Under the pieces are notes generated by a model. The model saw nothing but the letters and a program-made list of their open reading frames with translations. It ran no database searches and was not told where the DNA came from. DNA of 24,056 nt from a virus, in IMG/VR virus record IMGVR_UViG_3300043449_000237, positions 1-24,056 of that record. The stretch is one strand, 5' to 3'. Made by a program: the position numbers and the translations under genes. Below are positions 7,771 to 15,253 of this stretch, piece by piece. The number at the start of each line of letters is the position of its first letter. Position 1 is the stretch's first letter.

Positions 7771-10700
7771 ATGTCTGACATCAAAATCTCTCAACTTCCA
7801 GTAGCTGGCATTGTCAATGATGCTGACATTGTTGTACTCAACCAGGGTGGTACGACAAAGACTGCCGCGAAGTCACTCATTGTTGCAGGCTTAACGAACA
7901 CGGCGCAGGTTTCTTCGCTGATCACTGAGCAAATCGCAGGCATTACTCCCGCAAGCATCGGGGCAATTTCGACTGACGCTGAGTCTGGATTTGCAACTAC
8001 AGATCAACTGGCTGCGATTACCCCAGCCTCGATTGGAGCGTTTGCCACAAGCGATGTTATTGGAATTTCCAACGGCGGCACCGGAGCAACCGACGCCGTC
8101 AGTGCGCTGGCAAATCTTGGCGGAATTACTTCCGCTCAAGTGCCTGCGTTTGATACCCAGCAGTTGAATGCTTATGTGCTCAAGGCTGGTTCAACGATGG
8201 ACGGTCGCCTCATCATGGCGGCAACCACGGATCAGGCCAAGGCTAACATTGGCGGCGCACTGATTGGCGCTGCTGCTCCAGCGTCTTCGATTGCAGGTGA
8301 CGTTTGGGTTAGCAACCAGAGCAAACTCACCTTCTCGCCATCAACTGGAACTGCTGTGACCGTTGCGGGGCTTTCCCAGCAAAACACATTCAGTCAACCG
8401 CAGACAATTGGCGTCTCTGGGCCATCTACTTCACTTGCAGTAAACCAAAGTGGCACAGGCCGTGCAGCTACGTTTGCGGCCAACTCTACGGCTCCTGCTG
8501 TTGCAATTACGCAGACTGGCACCGGTGCTGCGCTTTCGGTGGATAGCAAGGGAATCTTGTTCTACGATGGCTCGCTGCAGTCCACGGCAACGGGACACTA
8601 TCAAGCAAGACTTGCGTCCACGATCGATCACCCGGGCACGTCCAACACGGGCGTTACACCGAACACGTTTACATACCAGACGTTTGGCCTTCCGCAGTGT
8701 GATAACAGAAATATTGCACTAAACGATCTTCTTGTTTTTACAAGTCAGGCAGACCCAAAACAAAACGGGCCGTGGATTGTAACCACGATGAACACTGGAT
8801 CATCTGGTGCTGTGCTGACTCGCCCGACATGGTTCAGTGGATCTTCTGTAAAGCAGGGCATCACTCTTAATATTGGCGATGGAATAACTCGCTCCGGGCA
8901 AATCCTGAGTGTAACCAAGGCGACAAACGGACTGATTGCAGTTGGTGGCGACAACCTCACTGTTATTGTTGTCAACTACAACCAGAACACGGTTCAGCAG
9001 TCGCAGCTTTCCGGCCTTGCAACTACAGCACAACTTGGCGGCTACGCAACCACTTCGCAGATTGAAGGAATCGCCTTCACCTCACAGTTGTCTGGATTTG
9101 CCACAACCGATCAACTCAGCGGCTACGCAACCACAACCCAGCTTGACGCACTTCAACCTGCGTTGACATCTGCCGCGCCCCTCGCCATCTCGCAGGGTGG
9201 AACCGGAGCGACCACTGACATTGCCGCACTGGCAAACCTTGGTGCCTTGTCCGCGACTGCCGCTGCTGGCGGAGATTTGTCCGGTAACTACCCGAACCCA
9301 ACGGTCGCAAAGATTCAGGGATATTCAGTGTCTTCCAGCGCACCCACCAGTGGACAAGTATTGACTTGGGACGGGTCAGCCTGGGTGGCTACAGCTCCTG
9401 CTGCTGGAGGTTCTGGCGGCGGTGGAGTGCTGTTCTATCTTAATTATGGCACAAACCCAGATGCGCCTGCTCCATCTGGCTCAAAAGAACTTGGTCGTGT
9501 TGCTGAAGTTGCTCAGACATCCGTGCAGAGTGGCACGCTGCCTACTGGCGTGTGGACTGACATCGCTGGATTTGTTTCCGACACGCTGGACCCGAACCTT
9601 CAGGACATCCCGGCTGGCATCTTCGACTTCAACGTGTGGGCCAAGTCTGACGCAAACGCAAATGCGCCTACTTCCCTGCGTGTATTGATCAATAAGTGGG
9701 ACGGCACAACCTCGACGCTGATTGCCACATCTGGCACTGCGATTGCCAGCAACAACGGCACAACGGTTCAGACTGCCATCTCGGTAGTGATCCCGCAGAC
9801 CGACGTAACCCCGTCTGACAGGCTTTACATTGTGCTGCAAGCACAGCCTGCTGCAAGTGGACACACGATCACGGTGGACTTTGGCGACGGTACACCTTCG
9901 CACGTTCACACGACGATCCCGTCCGTGGGTGGCACGGGTGTAGTTAAGGTCATTAACGGCGTCCCACAGAACCCAGCGTCACTTATCACTGACTCGGACG
10001 TTTCGACTGCCGCGCCCCTTGCGCTGGATAAGGTGCAGATGGGTCAGGTGAGCGTTCTTGCCGGGGACGGCCTGACTGGTGGCGGAGATCTTTCAACGAG
10101 CCGCATTCTTGCTCTGGTTACTACCGGAGTCGCCGCCATCACCGCAGGATCATCCTCGGTTGTGCCTGTTATCACGACCAACATCTACGGTCAAATCACG
10201 GCACTCACGACGGAAGCCATCCCAGCAGGCACATCCGGCACTGTCACGGCTATTACAGCCGGCACGGGGCTCACAGGTGGCACCATCACGACAGACGGCA
10301 TCATTGCCCTTGAGACTGCTGGTCCAGGTGTGCTGACCAACGTAGGCTCCAGCGCAGCGGTGCCTGTTATCAGTGTGGACGCTTACGGTCGCATCAGCGC
10401 ACTTGAGACGGCCTCCTTGGCTGGGCTGGGTACAGTGACGAGTATCGCGATGACGAGCCAAGTGTCCGGCCTGTCCTTCTCGCCAACAACCGCAATCACT
10501 GACAATGGCACGTTCAACCTGACTGGTACGCTGGATATCTCCAACGGCGGGACAGGCGCAACGGACGCACCATCGGCGTTGAGCAACCTTGGCGGGATCA
10601 CCTCGGCGTCACTGAGTGGACTAGCGACAACGGATCAATTGGCTGGGTTGCAACCTGCGCTTACGACGGCTGCTCCGCTCGGCATCGAGCTTGGTGGCAC

Positions 10701-11679
10701 GGGCGCTACGACTGCACTTGCTGCGCTGACTGCGCTTGGCAACATGCACTTTGCTGGCGGATGGTCACAGACAAGCGTTGTGCTTGGCACAATGGACACT
10801 GGCGTCACACCGAATACGTTCACGGTAACAACCACTGGGGCACTATCTGTGGATGGTGGGTCTCCTGTTGCTGGAGATGTTTTAGTGCTTGTTAGTCAGC
10901 CAACCGGGTCTCAACATTTTGCTCGCGACAACGGACCGTGGATTGTAGTGAATCCTGGGGCGGTTGGCGTGCAGGCCACGCTTGTTCGTCCAGATTGGTT
11001 TAGTGGCATTGTAAAAACCGGCATATTGGTCAGCAACCAATACGGATCAAGCAGAACTGGAGTTACATATGCACTTCAGGGGCCAAACACTACAACGGTT
11101 AATAATTTTATTGATGTTGGCTCTGATGTAATCAGCGTAATTGCAGCTTACCAACGTGCATCTGGAGCCACACTTGGCACAAACACATTTGGCAGTCGTC
11201 AAACATACGCGGTTAACAACACGACACAAAACCCAATCAGCTTAAGTACAGCCGCTGCTGCACTTTTGTCAACCCGCCAGCTTGGCGCTCTTGAGTGGGA
11301 CAACACGCAGCTCTACATCACGGCATCGACTCAGTTCGCACTGCTCAATCGCAACCCGATTGCGACCGCAACAGTGCTTATCAACACGCAGACTGGCACG
11401 ACGTTCGCCCCTGCGCTGACTGACGCTGGAAGGCTGATCACACTTAGCAACGCCAGTGCAATCGCCGTCACAATTGCCGCTGATGCTACAACTGACTTCC
11501 CTGTTGGCACACAGCTTCTGCTGATGCAGCTTGGCGCGGGTCAGGTGACAGTGTCCGGGGCGGTTGGCGTGACGATTGTCAGCCGTAGCGGAACAAAAAC
11601 CGCTGGTCAATACGCACTCATTTCGCTAATCAAAGTGGCGGCAAATCAGTGGGTCGTTGGTGGCGATGCAACAACGTAA
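7771..11679 (+). CDS. Long modular tail fibre protein 2 (1302 aa)
   Basis: This is a long Ala/Thr/Gly-rich fibre built from repeated modules. Residues 1-37 repeat the N-terminal module of the preceding fibre (KISQLPVA, QGGTTKTAA). GGTGAT modules begin at residues 99, 473, 923 and 972. Two copies of a domain marked by GVTPNTF, NGPWIV and WFSG lie at about 277-407 and 991-1130. Six nine-residue repeats span 412-465. GDLSGNYPNPTV and QVLTWDGSAWV, around 500-545, are classic fibre linkers. Residues about 565-720 form a beta-sandwich-like domain with DIPAGIFDFNVWAKSD and HTTIPSVGG. The C-terminus has the LINTQTGTTFAPAL and PVGTQLLLMQLGAGQVTV type end. It probably forms the main trimeric adhesin. 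Start ATG 7771 follows TAAGCT with no Shine-Dalgarno. Confidence 0.88.
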   Translation: MSDIKISQLPVAGIVNDADIVVLNQGGTTKTAAKSLIVAGLTNTAQVSSLITEQIAGITPASIGAISTDAESGFATTDQLAAITPASIGAFATSDVIGISNGGTGATDAVSALANLGGITSAQVPAFDTQQLNAYVLKAGSTMDGRLIMAATTDQAKANIGGALIGAAAPASSIAGDVWVSNQSKLTFSPSTGTAVTVAGLSQQNTFSQPQTIGVSGPSTSLAVNQSGTGRAATFAANSTAPAVAITQTGTGAALSVDSKGILFYDGSLQSTATGHYQARLASTIDHPGTSNTGVTPNTFTYQTFGLPQCDNRNIALNDLLVFTSQADPKQNGPWIVTTMNTGSSGAVLTRPTWFSGSSVKQGITLNIGDGITRSGQILSVTKATNGLIAVGGDNLTVIVVNYNQNTVQQSQLSGLATTAQLGGYATTSQIEGIAFTSQLSGFATTDQLSGYATTTQLDALQPALTSAAPLAISQGGTGATTDIAALANLGALSATAAAGGDLSGNYPNPTVAKIQGYSVSSSAPTSGQVLTWDGSAWVATAPAAGGSGGGGVLFYLNYGTNPDAPAPSGSKELGRVAEVAQTSVQSGTLPTGVWTDIAGFVSDTLDPNLQDIPAGIFDFNVWAKSDANANAPTSLRVLINKWDGTTSTLIATSGTAIASNNGTTVQTAISVVIPQTDVTPSDRLYIVLQAQPAASGHTITVDFGDGTPSHVHTTIPSVGGTGVVKVINGVPQNPASLITDSDVSTAAPLALDKVQMGQVSVLAGDGLTGGGDLSTSRILALVTTGVAAITAGSSSVVPVITTNIYGQITALTTEAIPAGTSGTVTAITAGTGLTGGTITTDGIIALETAGPGVLTNVGSSAAVPVISVDAYGRISALETASLAGLGTVTSIAMTSQVSGLSFSPTTAITDNGTFNLTGTLDISNGGTGATDAPSALSNLGGITSASLSGLATTDQLAGLQPALTTAAPLGIELGGTGATTALAALTALGNMHFAGGWSQTSVVLGTMDTGVTPNTFTVTTTGALSVDGGSPVAGDVLVLVSQPTGSQHFARDNGPWIVVNPGAVGVQATLVRPDWFSGIVKTGILVSNQYGSSRTGVTYALQGPNTTTVNNFIDVGSDVISVIAAYQRASGATLGTNTFGSRQTYAVNNTTQNPISLSTAAAALLSTRQLGALEWDNTQLYITASTQFALLNRNPIATATVLINTQTGTTFAPALTDAGRLITLSNASAIAVTIAADATTDFPVGTQLLLMQLGAGQVTVSGAVGVTIVSRSGTKTAGQYALISLIKVAANQWVVGGDATT
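8599..8990 (+). repeat. Duplicated fibre domain, copy 1 (NGPWIV domain)
   Basis: In-frame copy within the 1302-aa fibre at residues about 277-407. It shares with copy 2 (10741-11160) the ordered motifs TGVTPNTF, DLLVFTSQ, NGPWIV, RPTWFSG and KQGI. Nucleotide identity is patchy while protein motifs are kept, so the duplication is old or was acquired twice. Borders are approximate. Confidence 0.7.
9004..9165 (+). repeat. Six tandem 27-bp (9-residue) repeats in fibre 2
   Basis: Residues 412-465 split exactly into six units of nine: QLSGLATTA, QLGGYATTS, QIEGIAFTS, QLSGFATTD, QLSGYATTT and a degenerate QLDALQPAL. The consensus is QLSGxATTx. A regular Q-L-x-G-x-A-T-T spacing suits a trimeric fibrous stalk. 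Related single units occur elsewhere in the same gene (SGFATTDQL near residue 72; SGLATTDQL near residue 947). Confidence 0.8.
10741..11160 (+). repeat. Duplicated fibre domain, copy 2 (NGPWIV domain)
   Basis: In-frame second copy within the 1302-aa fibre at residues about 991-1130, with TGVTPNTF, DVLVLVSQ, NGPWIV, RPDWFSG and KTGI in the same order as copy 1 at 8599-8990. It is preceded, like other modules, by a GGTGAT linker. Borders are approximate. Confidence 0.7.
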
Positions 11680-11682
11680 TTT

Positions 11683-13929
11683 ATGTTCTCTTCTATGTTA
11701 TCCTTACTAGGCAGTCTGAGAGGCGGGTCAAGTTTCATCACGAACTCACTTCGGTTTCGGTCGAGTGCGTCTGCCTACTTGAGCAGGACGTTTACGGCAA
11801 CGCCAACAACATATACGTTTAGTTTTTGGGTAAAACGCGGATCGATTGGAGTAGATCAAATAGTATTTGGTGCGCGCACGGCAGGAGTGGGAGGAGCATA
11901 TATAGGTTTTATCTCTGATAAATTGCGTTTTGCTCCCGGAAACCTAGCGGTAATTGACACAACCAGCGTATATAGAGATCCATCTGCATGGTATCATTTT
12001 GTTGTTAGTGTAATAAATAATGGAAATGTTGTTATATATTCCAATGGAATTCAAGTTCTTTCAACAAGCGCTGGGGCAAGTCCATATATATTTAGTAGTG
12101 CATTAACAAATACAATTGGCAGAAACGGTGATTCAGCATCATTTTATTTGGACGGCTACCTCACTGAGGTCCACTTCATCGACGGCCAGGCACTGACGCC
12201 AGCCTCGTTTGGCGCGATTGACTCGTCCACCGGCGTGTGGGCTCCGAGTCGCTACAGCGGCACTTACGGCACGAACGGATTCTACCTCAAGTTTGCCAAC
12301 ACATCGTCTGTGGCGGCGCTGGGCAATGATAGTTCGGGGAATAACAACACTTGGACGGTGAACAACGTATCGCTGACGGCTGGCGTGACGTACGACAGCA
12401 TGATCGACGTCCCGGTGAACTACAGTGACAGCGGGAATGGCAGGGGGAATTATGCAGTGCTGAATCCGTTGGATAAAGTAACTACAGCTACATTAGCCGC
12501 TGCAAATCTTGAAACTACGTCTGCTGCTGCCCAAAATATTATTGGCAGCATGTCAATGGATAGCGGCAGTTGGTATTGGGAAATTGCCTATAGCGCAGCA
12601 ACGGCATCTCAGCTTGTTGGTGTTTATAAGGCTGCTGCAACAACAGTTTCAGTCACTCCAACAACCAATGTAATTGGACTTCGATTTAATGCGGATACTG
12701 GCGCATTAGATTATACCGTCAATGGGTCAACATATACGTCGATTGCAACGGGCCTTACTGGAGGTGGATATTTCCCGTATGCTGGATCATTAACTAACGC
12801 AAAGGTTATTTACGCCAACTTCGGCCAACGCCCATTTGCCTACACGCCTCCTGCTGGCTTCCGCGCACTCAACACGAACAACCTGCCTACACCGTCCATC
12901 GTCAACGGAGCCAACTTCATGGCTGCTACGACGTACACGGGCAACGCTGCTGCACGGTCACTGTCGAATGCAGTAAACAACGTGTCATTCCAGCCTGATC
13001 TGGTGTGGATCAAGTCACGTACACCTGGAGCTACGAATCACGCTTTGTTCGACTCGTCACGTGGCGTCACAAAGTACCTGTCATCCAACACGACGACAGC
13101 CGAGACTACGCTTGCGCAGAGCTTAACGGCGCTCAACGCTGACGGCTTCAGCCTTGGTACGGACACGACACTGGTGAATGCTAGTGCAAACTCGTATGTG
13201 GCTTGGCAGTGGAAGGCTGGTGGCGCAGCAGTCAGCAACACACAGGGCACGATCACGTCACAGGTCAGCGCGAATACAACGGCTGGGTTTAGTGTGGTGA
13301 CATACACCAATCAATCAACTGGTGTTCAAACAGTTGGACACGGATTGGGAGTTGCCCCTAAAATGATAATTGTTAAATTTAGAGGCACAACATCAAATTG
13401 GTTTGTTTATCATTCTTCAATTGGAAACACAGGTGGAGTATTTTTAGATACAACCTCTGCAACAAATACAAATAGTACTTACTGGAACAATACCAGCCCA
13501 AGCTCATCTGTATTTACATTAGGAACTATTTGGAATAGTACAGCAACAGCAGCAGCCTACTGCTTTGCCGAAATCGCAGGCTTCAGTAAGTTTGGCAGCT
13601 ACACAGGCAATGGGTCTGCTGACGGGCCGTTTGTGTTCTGTGGGTTTAGGCCGAGGTTTGTGATGTTTAAAAGTTCTACTGGAGGAACCGTAGATCATAA
13701 CTGGGTTGTGTTTGATTCTAGCAGGGATACATCAAATCTTAGCGATTTAATTATTTCTCCAAACCTATCATCAATTGAAACCACAAAAGGCACTAGCTCA
13801 AATCCTTGTGACATATTATCAAATGGATTTAAAATAAGAGGAACTGGAGTTGCATCAAATACAAACGGGGCAACCTATATCTTCATGGCCTTTGCGGAAA
13901 TGCCCAGCAAGTACGCTCTAGCCCGCTAA
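11683..13929 (+). CDS. Lectin-like fibre/receptor-binding protein 3 (748 aa)
   Basis: The protein appears to be built from carbohydrate-recognition modules. Residues about 30-205 look like a LamG/concanavalin A-like domain (TYTFSFWVKRG, WYHFVVSV, FYLDGYLTEVHFIDGQ). Residues about 290-400 resemble a SPRY-like beta-sandwich (SGSWYWEIAYSA, IGLRFNADTGALDYTVNG, YFPYAGSL, VIYANFGQRPF). The rest contains repeated sections of a type I associate with phage DUF7483: FQPDLVWIKSR, HALFDSSRG, GLGVAPKMIIVKFR and FRPRFVMFKSS. The last repeat ends with YIFMAFAEMP. Base composition switches sharply between blocks: 15 of 60 G/C at 12001-12060 against 41 of 60 at 12181-12240. The gene starts four bases after the fibre-2 stop. 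A host-binding role is inferred from the modules and position. Confidence 0.8.
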   Translation: MFSSMLSLLGSLRGGSSFITNSLRFRSSASAYLSRTFTATPTTYTFSFWVKRGSIGVDQIVFGARTAGVGGAYIGFISDKLRFAPGNLAVIDTTSVYRDPSAWYHFVVSVINNGNVVIYSNGIQVLSTSAGASPYIFSSALTNTIGRNGDSASFYLDGYLTEVHFIDGQALTPASFGAIDSSTGVWAPSRYSGTYGTNGFYLKFANTSSVAALGNDSSGNNNTWTVNNVSLTAGVTYDSMIDVPVNYSDSGNGRGNYAVLNPLDKVTTATLAAANLETTSAAAQNIIGSMSMDSGSWYWEIAYSAATASQLVGVYKAAATTVSVTPTTNVIGLRFNADTGALDYTVNGSTYTSIATGLTGGGYFPYAGSLTNAKVIYANFGQRPFAYTPPAGFRALNTNNLPTPSIVNGANFMAATTYTGNAAARSLSNAVNNVSFQPDLVWIKSRTPGATNHALFDSSRGVTKYLSSNTTTAETTLAQSLTALNADGFSLGTDTTLVNASANSYVAWQWKAGGAAVSNTQGTITSQVSANTTAGFSVVTYTNQSTGVQTVGHGLGVAPKMIIVKFRGTTSNWFVYHSSIGNTGGVFLDTTSATNTNSTYWNNTSPSSSVFTLGTIWNSTATAAAYCFAEIAGFSKFGSYTGNGSADGPFVFCGFRPRFVMFKSSTGGTVDHNWVVFDSSRDTSNLSDLIISPNLSSIETTKGTSSNPCDILSNGFKIRGTGVASNTNGATYIFMAFAEMPSKYALAR

Positions 13930-13933
13930 CCTT

Positions 13934-14194
13934 ATGCCAAAGAGATCTGTATCACTATCCGTTGGCAGAGGCGAGAAGCTACCTGCGTCGAGGGGCGCAG
14001 GACTGACAGCCAAAGGTCGAGCCAAGTACAACAAGGCGACTGGTAGCAACCTCAAAGCTCCTGCACCTAGTCCCAAGACTAAGGCTGACGCTGGCCGTAA
14101 GAAGAGCTTCTGCGCTCGCATGGCAGGTGTGGTCGCCAAGGCTAAAGGCCCGGCAGAACGGGCTAAGGCAAGCATGAAACGCTGGAAGTGCTAA
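13934..14194 (+). CDS. Small basic conserved phage protein (DUF6321-like, 86 aa)
   Basis: The protein is Lys/Arg/Ala-rich. It carries GEKLPASRGAGLTAKGRAKY, then NKATGSNLKAPAP, then KKSFCARMAGVV and a C-terminal KAKGPAERAKASMKRWKC. I recognise this layout as a small family frequent in marine and freshwater phages, which I believe is called DUF6321; the number is from memory. No catalytic function is known to me. High positive charge would allow nucleic-acid contact, but this is inference. It starts four bases after the fibre-3 stop in the sequence TAACCTTATG. Confidence 0.82.
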   Translation: MPKRSVSLSVGRGEKLPASRGAGLTAKGRAKYNKATGSNLKAPAPSPKTKADAGRKKSFCARMAGVVAKAKGPAERAKASMKRWKC

Positions 14195-14198
14195 TCTT

Positions 14199-14378
14199 AT
14201 GGAACACATGATGGAAGTGGTGGCAAGCAAGGTATTGGAACAAGGATTTTCGGTATTTGTACTGGCCGTTGCCCTCTGGTATCTGCACGTTAAACTCACC
14301 AAGGTAGAGAACAAGATTACTGAATGCGAGCAAGACAGACTTAAACTTTGGGAGAAGATAGCTCAACTACACAACTGA
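14199..14378 (+). CDS. Single-helix membrane protein, BhlA/UviB-like putative holin component (59 aa)
   Basis: This 59-codon gene is easily missed because of its size. The N-terminus is short, then residues about 14-32 form one membrane helix (LEQGFSVFVLAVALWYLHV), followed by a charged helix with coiled-coil spacing (KLTKVENKITECEQDRLKL) to the end. This order matches BhlA/UviB-type holin-like proteins, which have an N-terminal membrane helix and a charged cytoplasmic tail. The next two genes are another small membrane protein and an endolysin, so a lysis role fits. It starts in the TAATCTTATG context right after the preceding stop. An alternative is an unrelated membrane accessory protein. 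Confidence 0.6.
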   Translation: MEHMMEVVASKVLEQGFSVFVLAVALWYLHVKLTKVENKITECEQDRLKLWEKIAQLHN

Positions 14379-14380
14379 TT

Positions 14381-14536
14381 ATGAAAGAGTACCTGAAACA
14401 ACCATCCACCTGGCTCGGCATCGTTAAACTCGGCACGGCTATCGGCCTGTACAGCACCGGCATTGGTGGCGCTGTAGCACAGGGCGTTATGGCAATCTTT
14501 GGCATTATTGACGTAATCCGCAACGAGAAACGGTGA
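14381..14536 (+). CDS. Putative holin (51 aa)
   Basis: The 51-residue protein opens with KEYLKQPSTWLGIVKLG and continues with a Gly/Ala-rich hydrophobic stretch (TAIGLYSTGIGGAVAQGVMA, then IFGIIDVI), ending in the basic NEKR. A PSTWxG start followed by one or two hydrophobic segments is a pattern I know from small phage holins encoded directly before endolysins. Holins form the membrane lesion that times lysis. I chose ATG 14381, two bases after the preceding stop, rather than the in-frame TTG at 14348, which would overlap the 59-aa gene. Its stop overlaps the endolysin start (GTGA). Confidence 0.62.
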   Translation: MKEYLKQPSTWLGIVKLGTAIGLYSTGIGGAVAQGVMAIFGIIDVIRNEKR

Positions 14537-15009
14537 TTGACGAGCGATCAGCCAAGCACATCTTGACACTGCTCCCTGAAGTACAGGGCGCATTTACGGC
14601 CTTCTTGCTCGATGCTAAAGAACTGGCGGCTAAAGACGGCTTGGACTACAAAGTCATCTGCGGCACTCGGTCTTGGGAAGAGCAGTCTGCACTGTACGCC
14701 AAGGGGCGCACTGCACCGGGACCAAAGGTGACCAATGCCAAGCCAGGATCATCGATGCACAACTTCGGACTCGCCATCGATTGCGGCGTGTTCAAGGGCA
14801 AAGTGTACATGGATGGCAGCACACCCGCTGACGCACAGATCGCTGATCTTATGCATAAACACGCCTCCACACTCTGCGCCAAACACAAGCTGCGTTGGGG
14901 CGGCAAATTCAAGAAGCTATACGATGCGCCTCATTTTGAGTATGATACTCCTTATTCTCTTGCTGATCTGCGTGTTCGCCGGGCCAAGGGACAATCCTTA
15001 ATCGCTTAA
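14533..15009 (+). CDS. Endolysin, M15-family peptidase (158 aa)
   Basis: This is a zinc peptidase of the M15 (VanY/L-Ala-D-Glu or D-Ala-D-Ala peptidase) type that cleaves peptidoglycan cross-links or stems at lysis. The signature S-x-x-H-x6-D is present as SSMHNFGLAID, giving H76 and D83 as zinc ligands. DAPHFEY near the end supplies H134 as the third ligand, with the D131 and E136 surroundings typical of the family. The length (158 aa) suits a single-domain endolysin without a cell-wall-binding domain. No signal peptide is present, so it needs a holin. The start is GTG 14533, overlapping the holin stop; the next in-frame ATG is codon 75, too late. The exact bond cleaved cannot be told from sequence alone. 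Confidence 0.92.
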   Translation: MIDERSAKHILTLLPEVQGAFTAFLLDAKELAAKDGLDYKVICGTRSWEEQSALYAKGRTAPGPKVTNAKPGSSMHNFGLAIDCGVFKGKVYMDGSTPADAQIADLMHKHASTLCAKHKLRWGGKFKKLYDAPHFEYDTPYSLADLRVRRAKGQSLIA

Positions 15010-15013
15010 TCTT

Positions 15014-15253
15014 ATGCCAAAGTCAATGAATGCAATGCTGGCCATCCTTGGTGGCCCTATGGGCGGCAAAAGCCGCTCCTGTCCTGAGTGCGACTCTCCT
15101 ATGGAGTCCGACGGCACCTGTTCCGAGTGCGGATACGGCGAAGAGGAGGAGTATGAGGAGGAAGGTGAAGATGACGGTCACATGGAGCGCATGGTTGAGA
15201 TCCGCGACGATCTCCAGCGTATTGTAGACAAGTTAAGCAAACTCATTTCCTAA
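15014..15253 (+). CDS. Four-cysteine zinc-ribbon-like acidic protein (79 aa)
   Basis: Two CxxC pairs (CPEC at 23-26 and CSEC at 36-39) suggest a small zinc ribbon. They are followed by a very acidic run (residues 43-54, mostly Glu and Asp) and a C-terminal amphipathic helix (HMERMVEIRDDLQRIVDKL). The N-terminus has MNAMLAILGGPMGGK. The function is unknown: such proteins can bind nucleic acid or partner proteins, and the acidic tract argues against plain DNA binding. It lies between endolysin and nozzle genes; its stop shares the A of the next ATG (TAATG). I am confident it is a gene, not of its role. Confidence 0.75.
   Translation: MPKSMNAMLAILGGPMGGKSRSCPECDSPMESDGTCSECGYGEEEEYEEEGEDDGHMERMVEIRDDLQRIVDKLSKLIS

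Noticed and set aside
11683-13929. Diversity-generating retroelement target in the lectin-like fibre
   Set aside because: No reverse transcriptase or template repeat is present in the window, and the C-terminus lacks a recognisable C-type lectin variable region.
14348-14380. TTG 14348 as the holin start
   Set aside because: Would overlap the 59-aa gene and add a polar leader; ATG 14381 gives the PSTWxG-type N-terminus.
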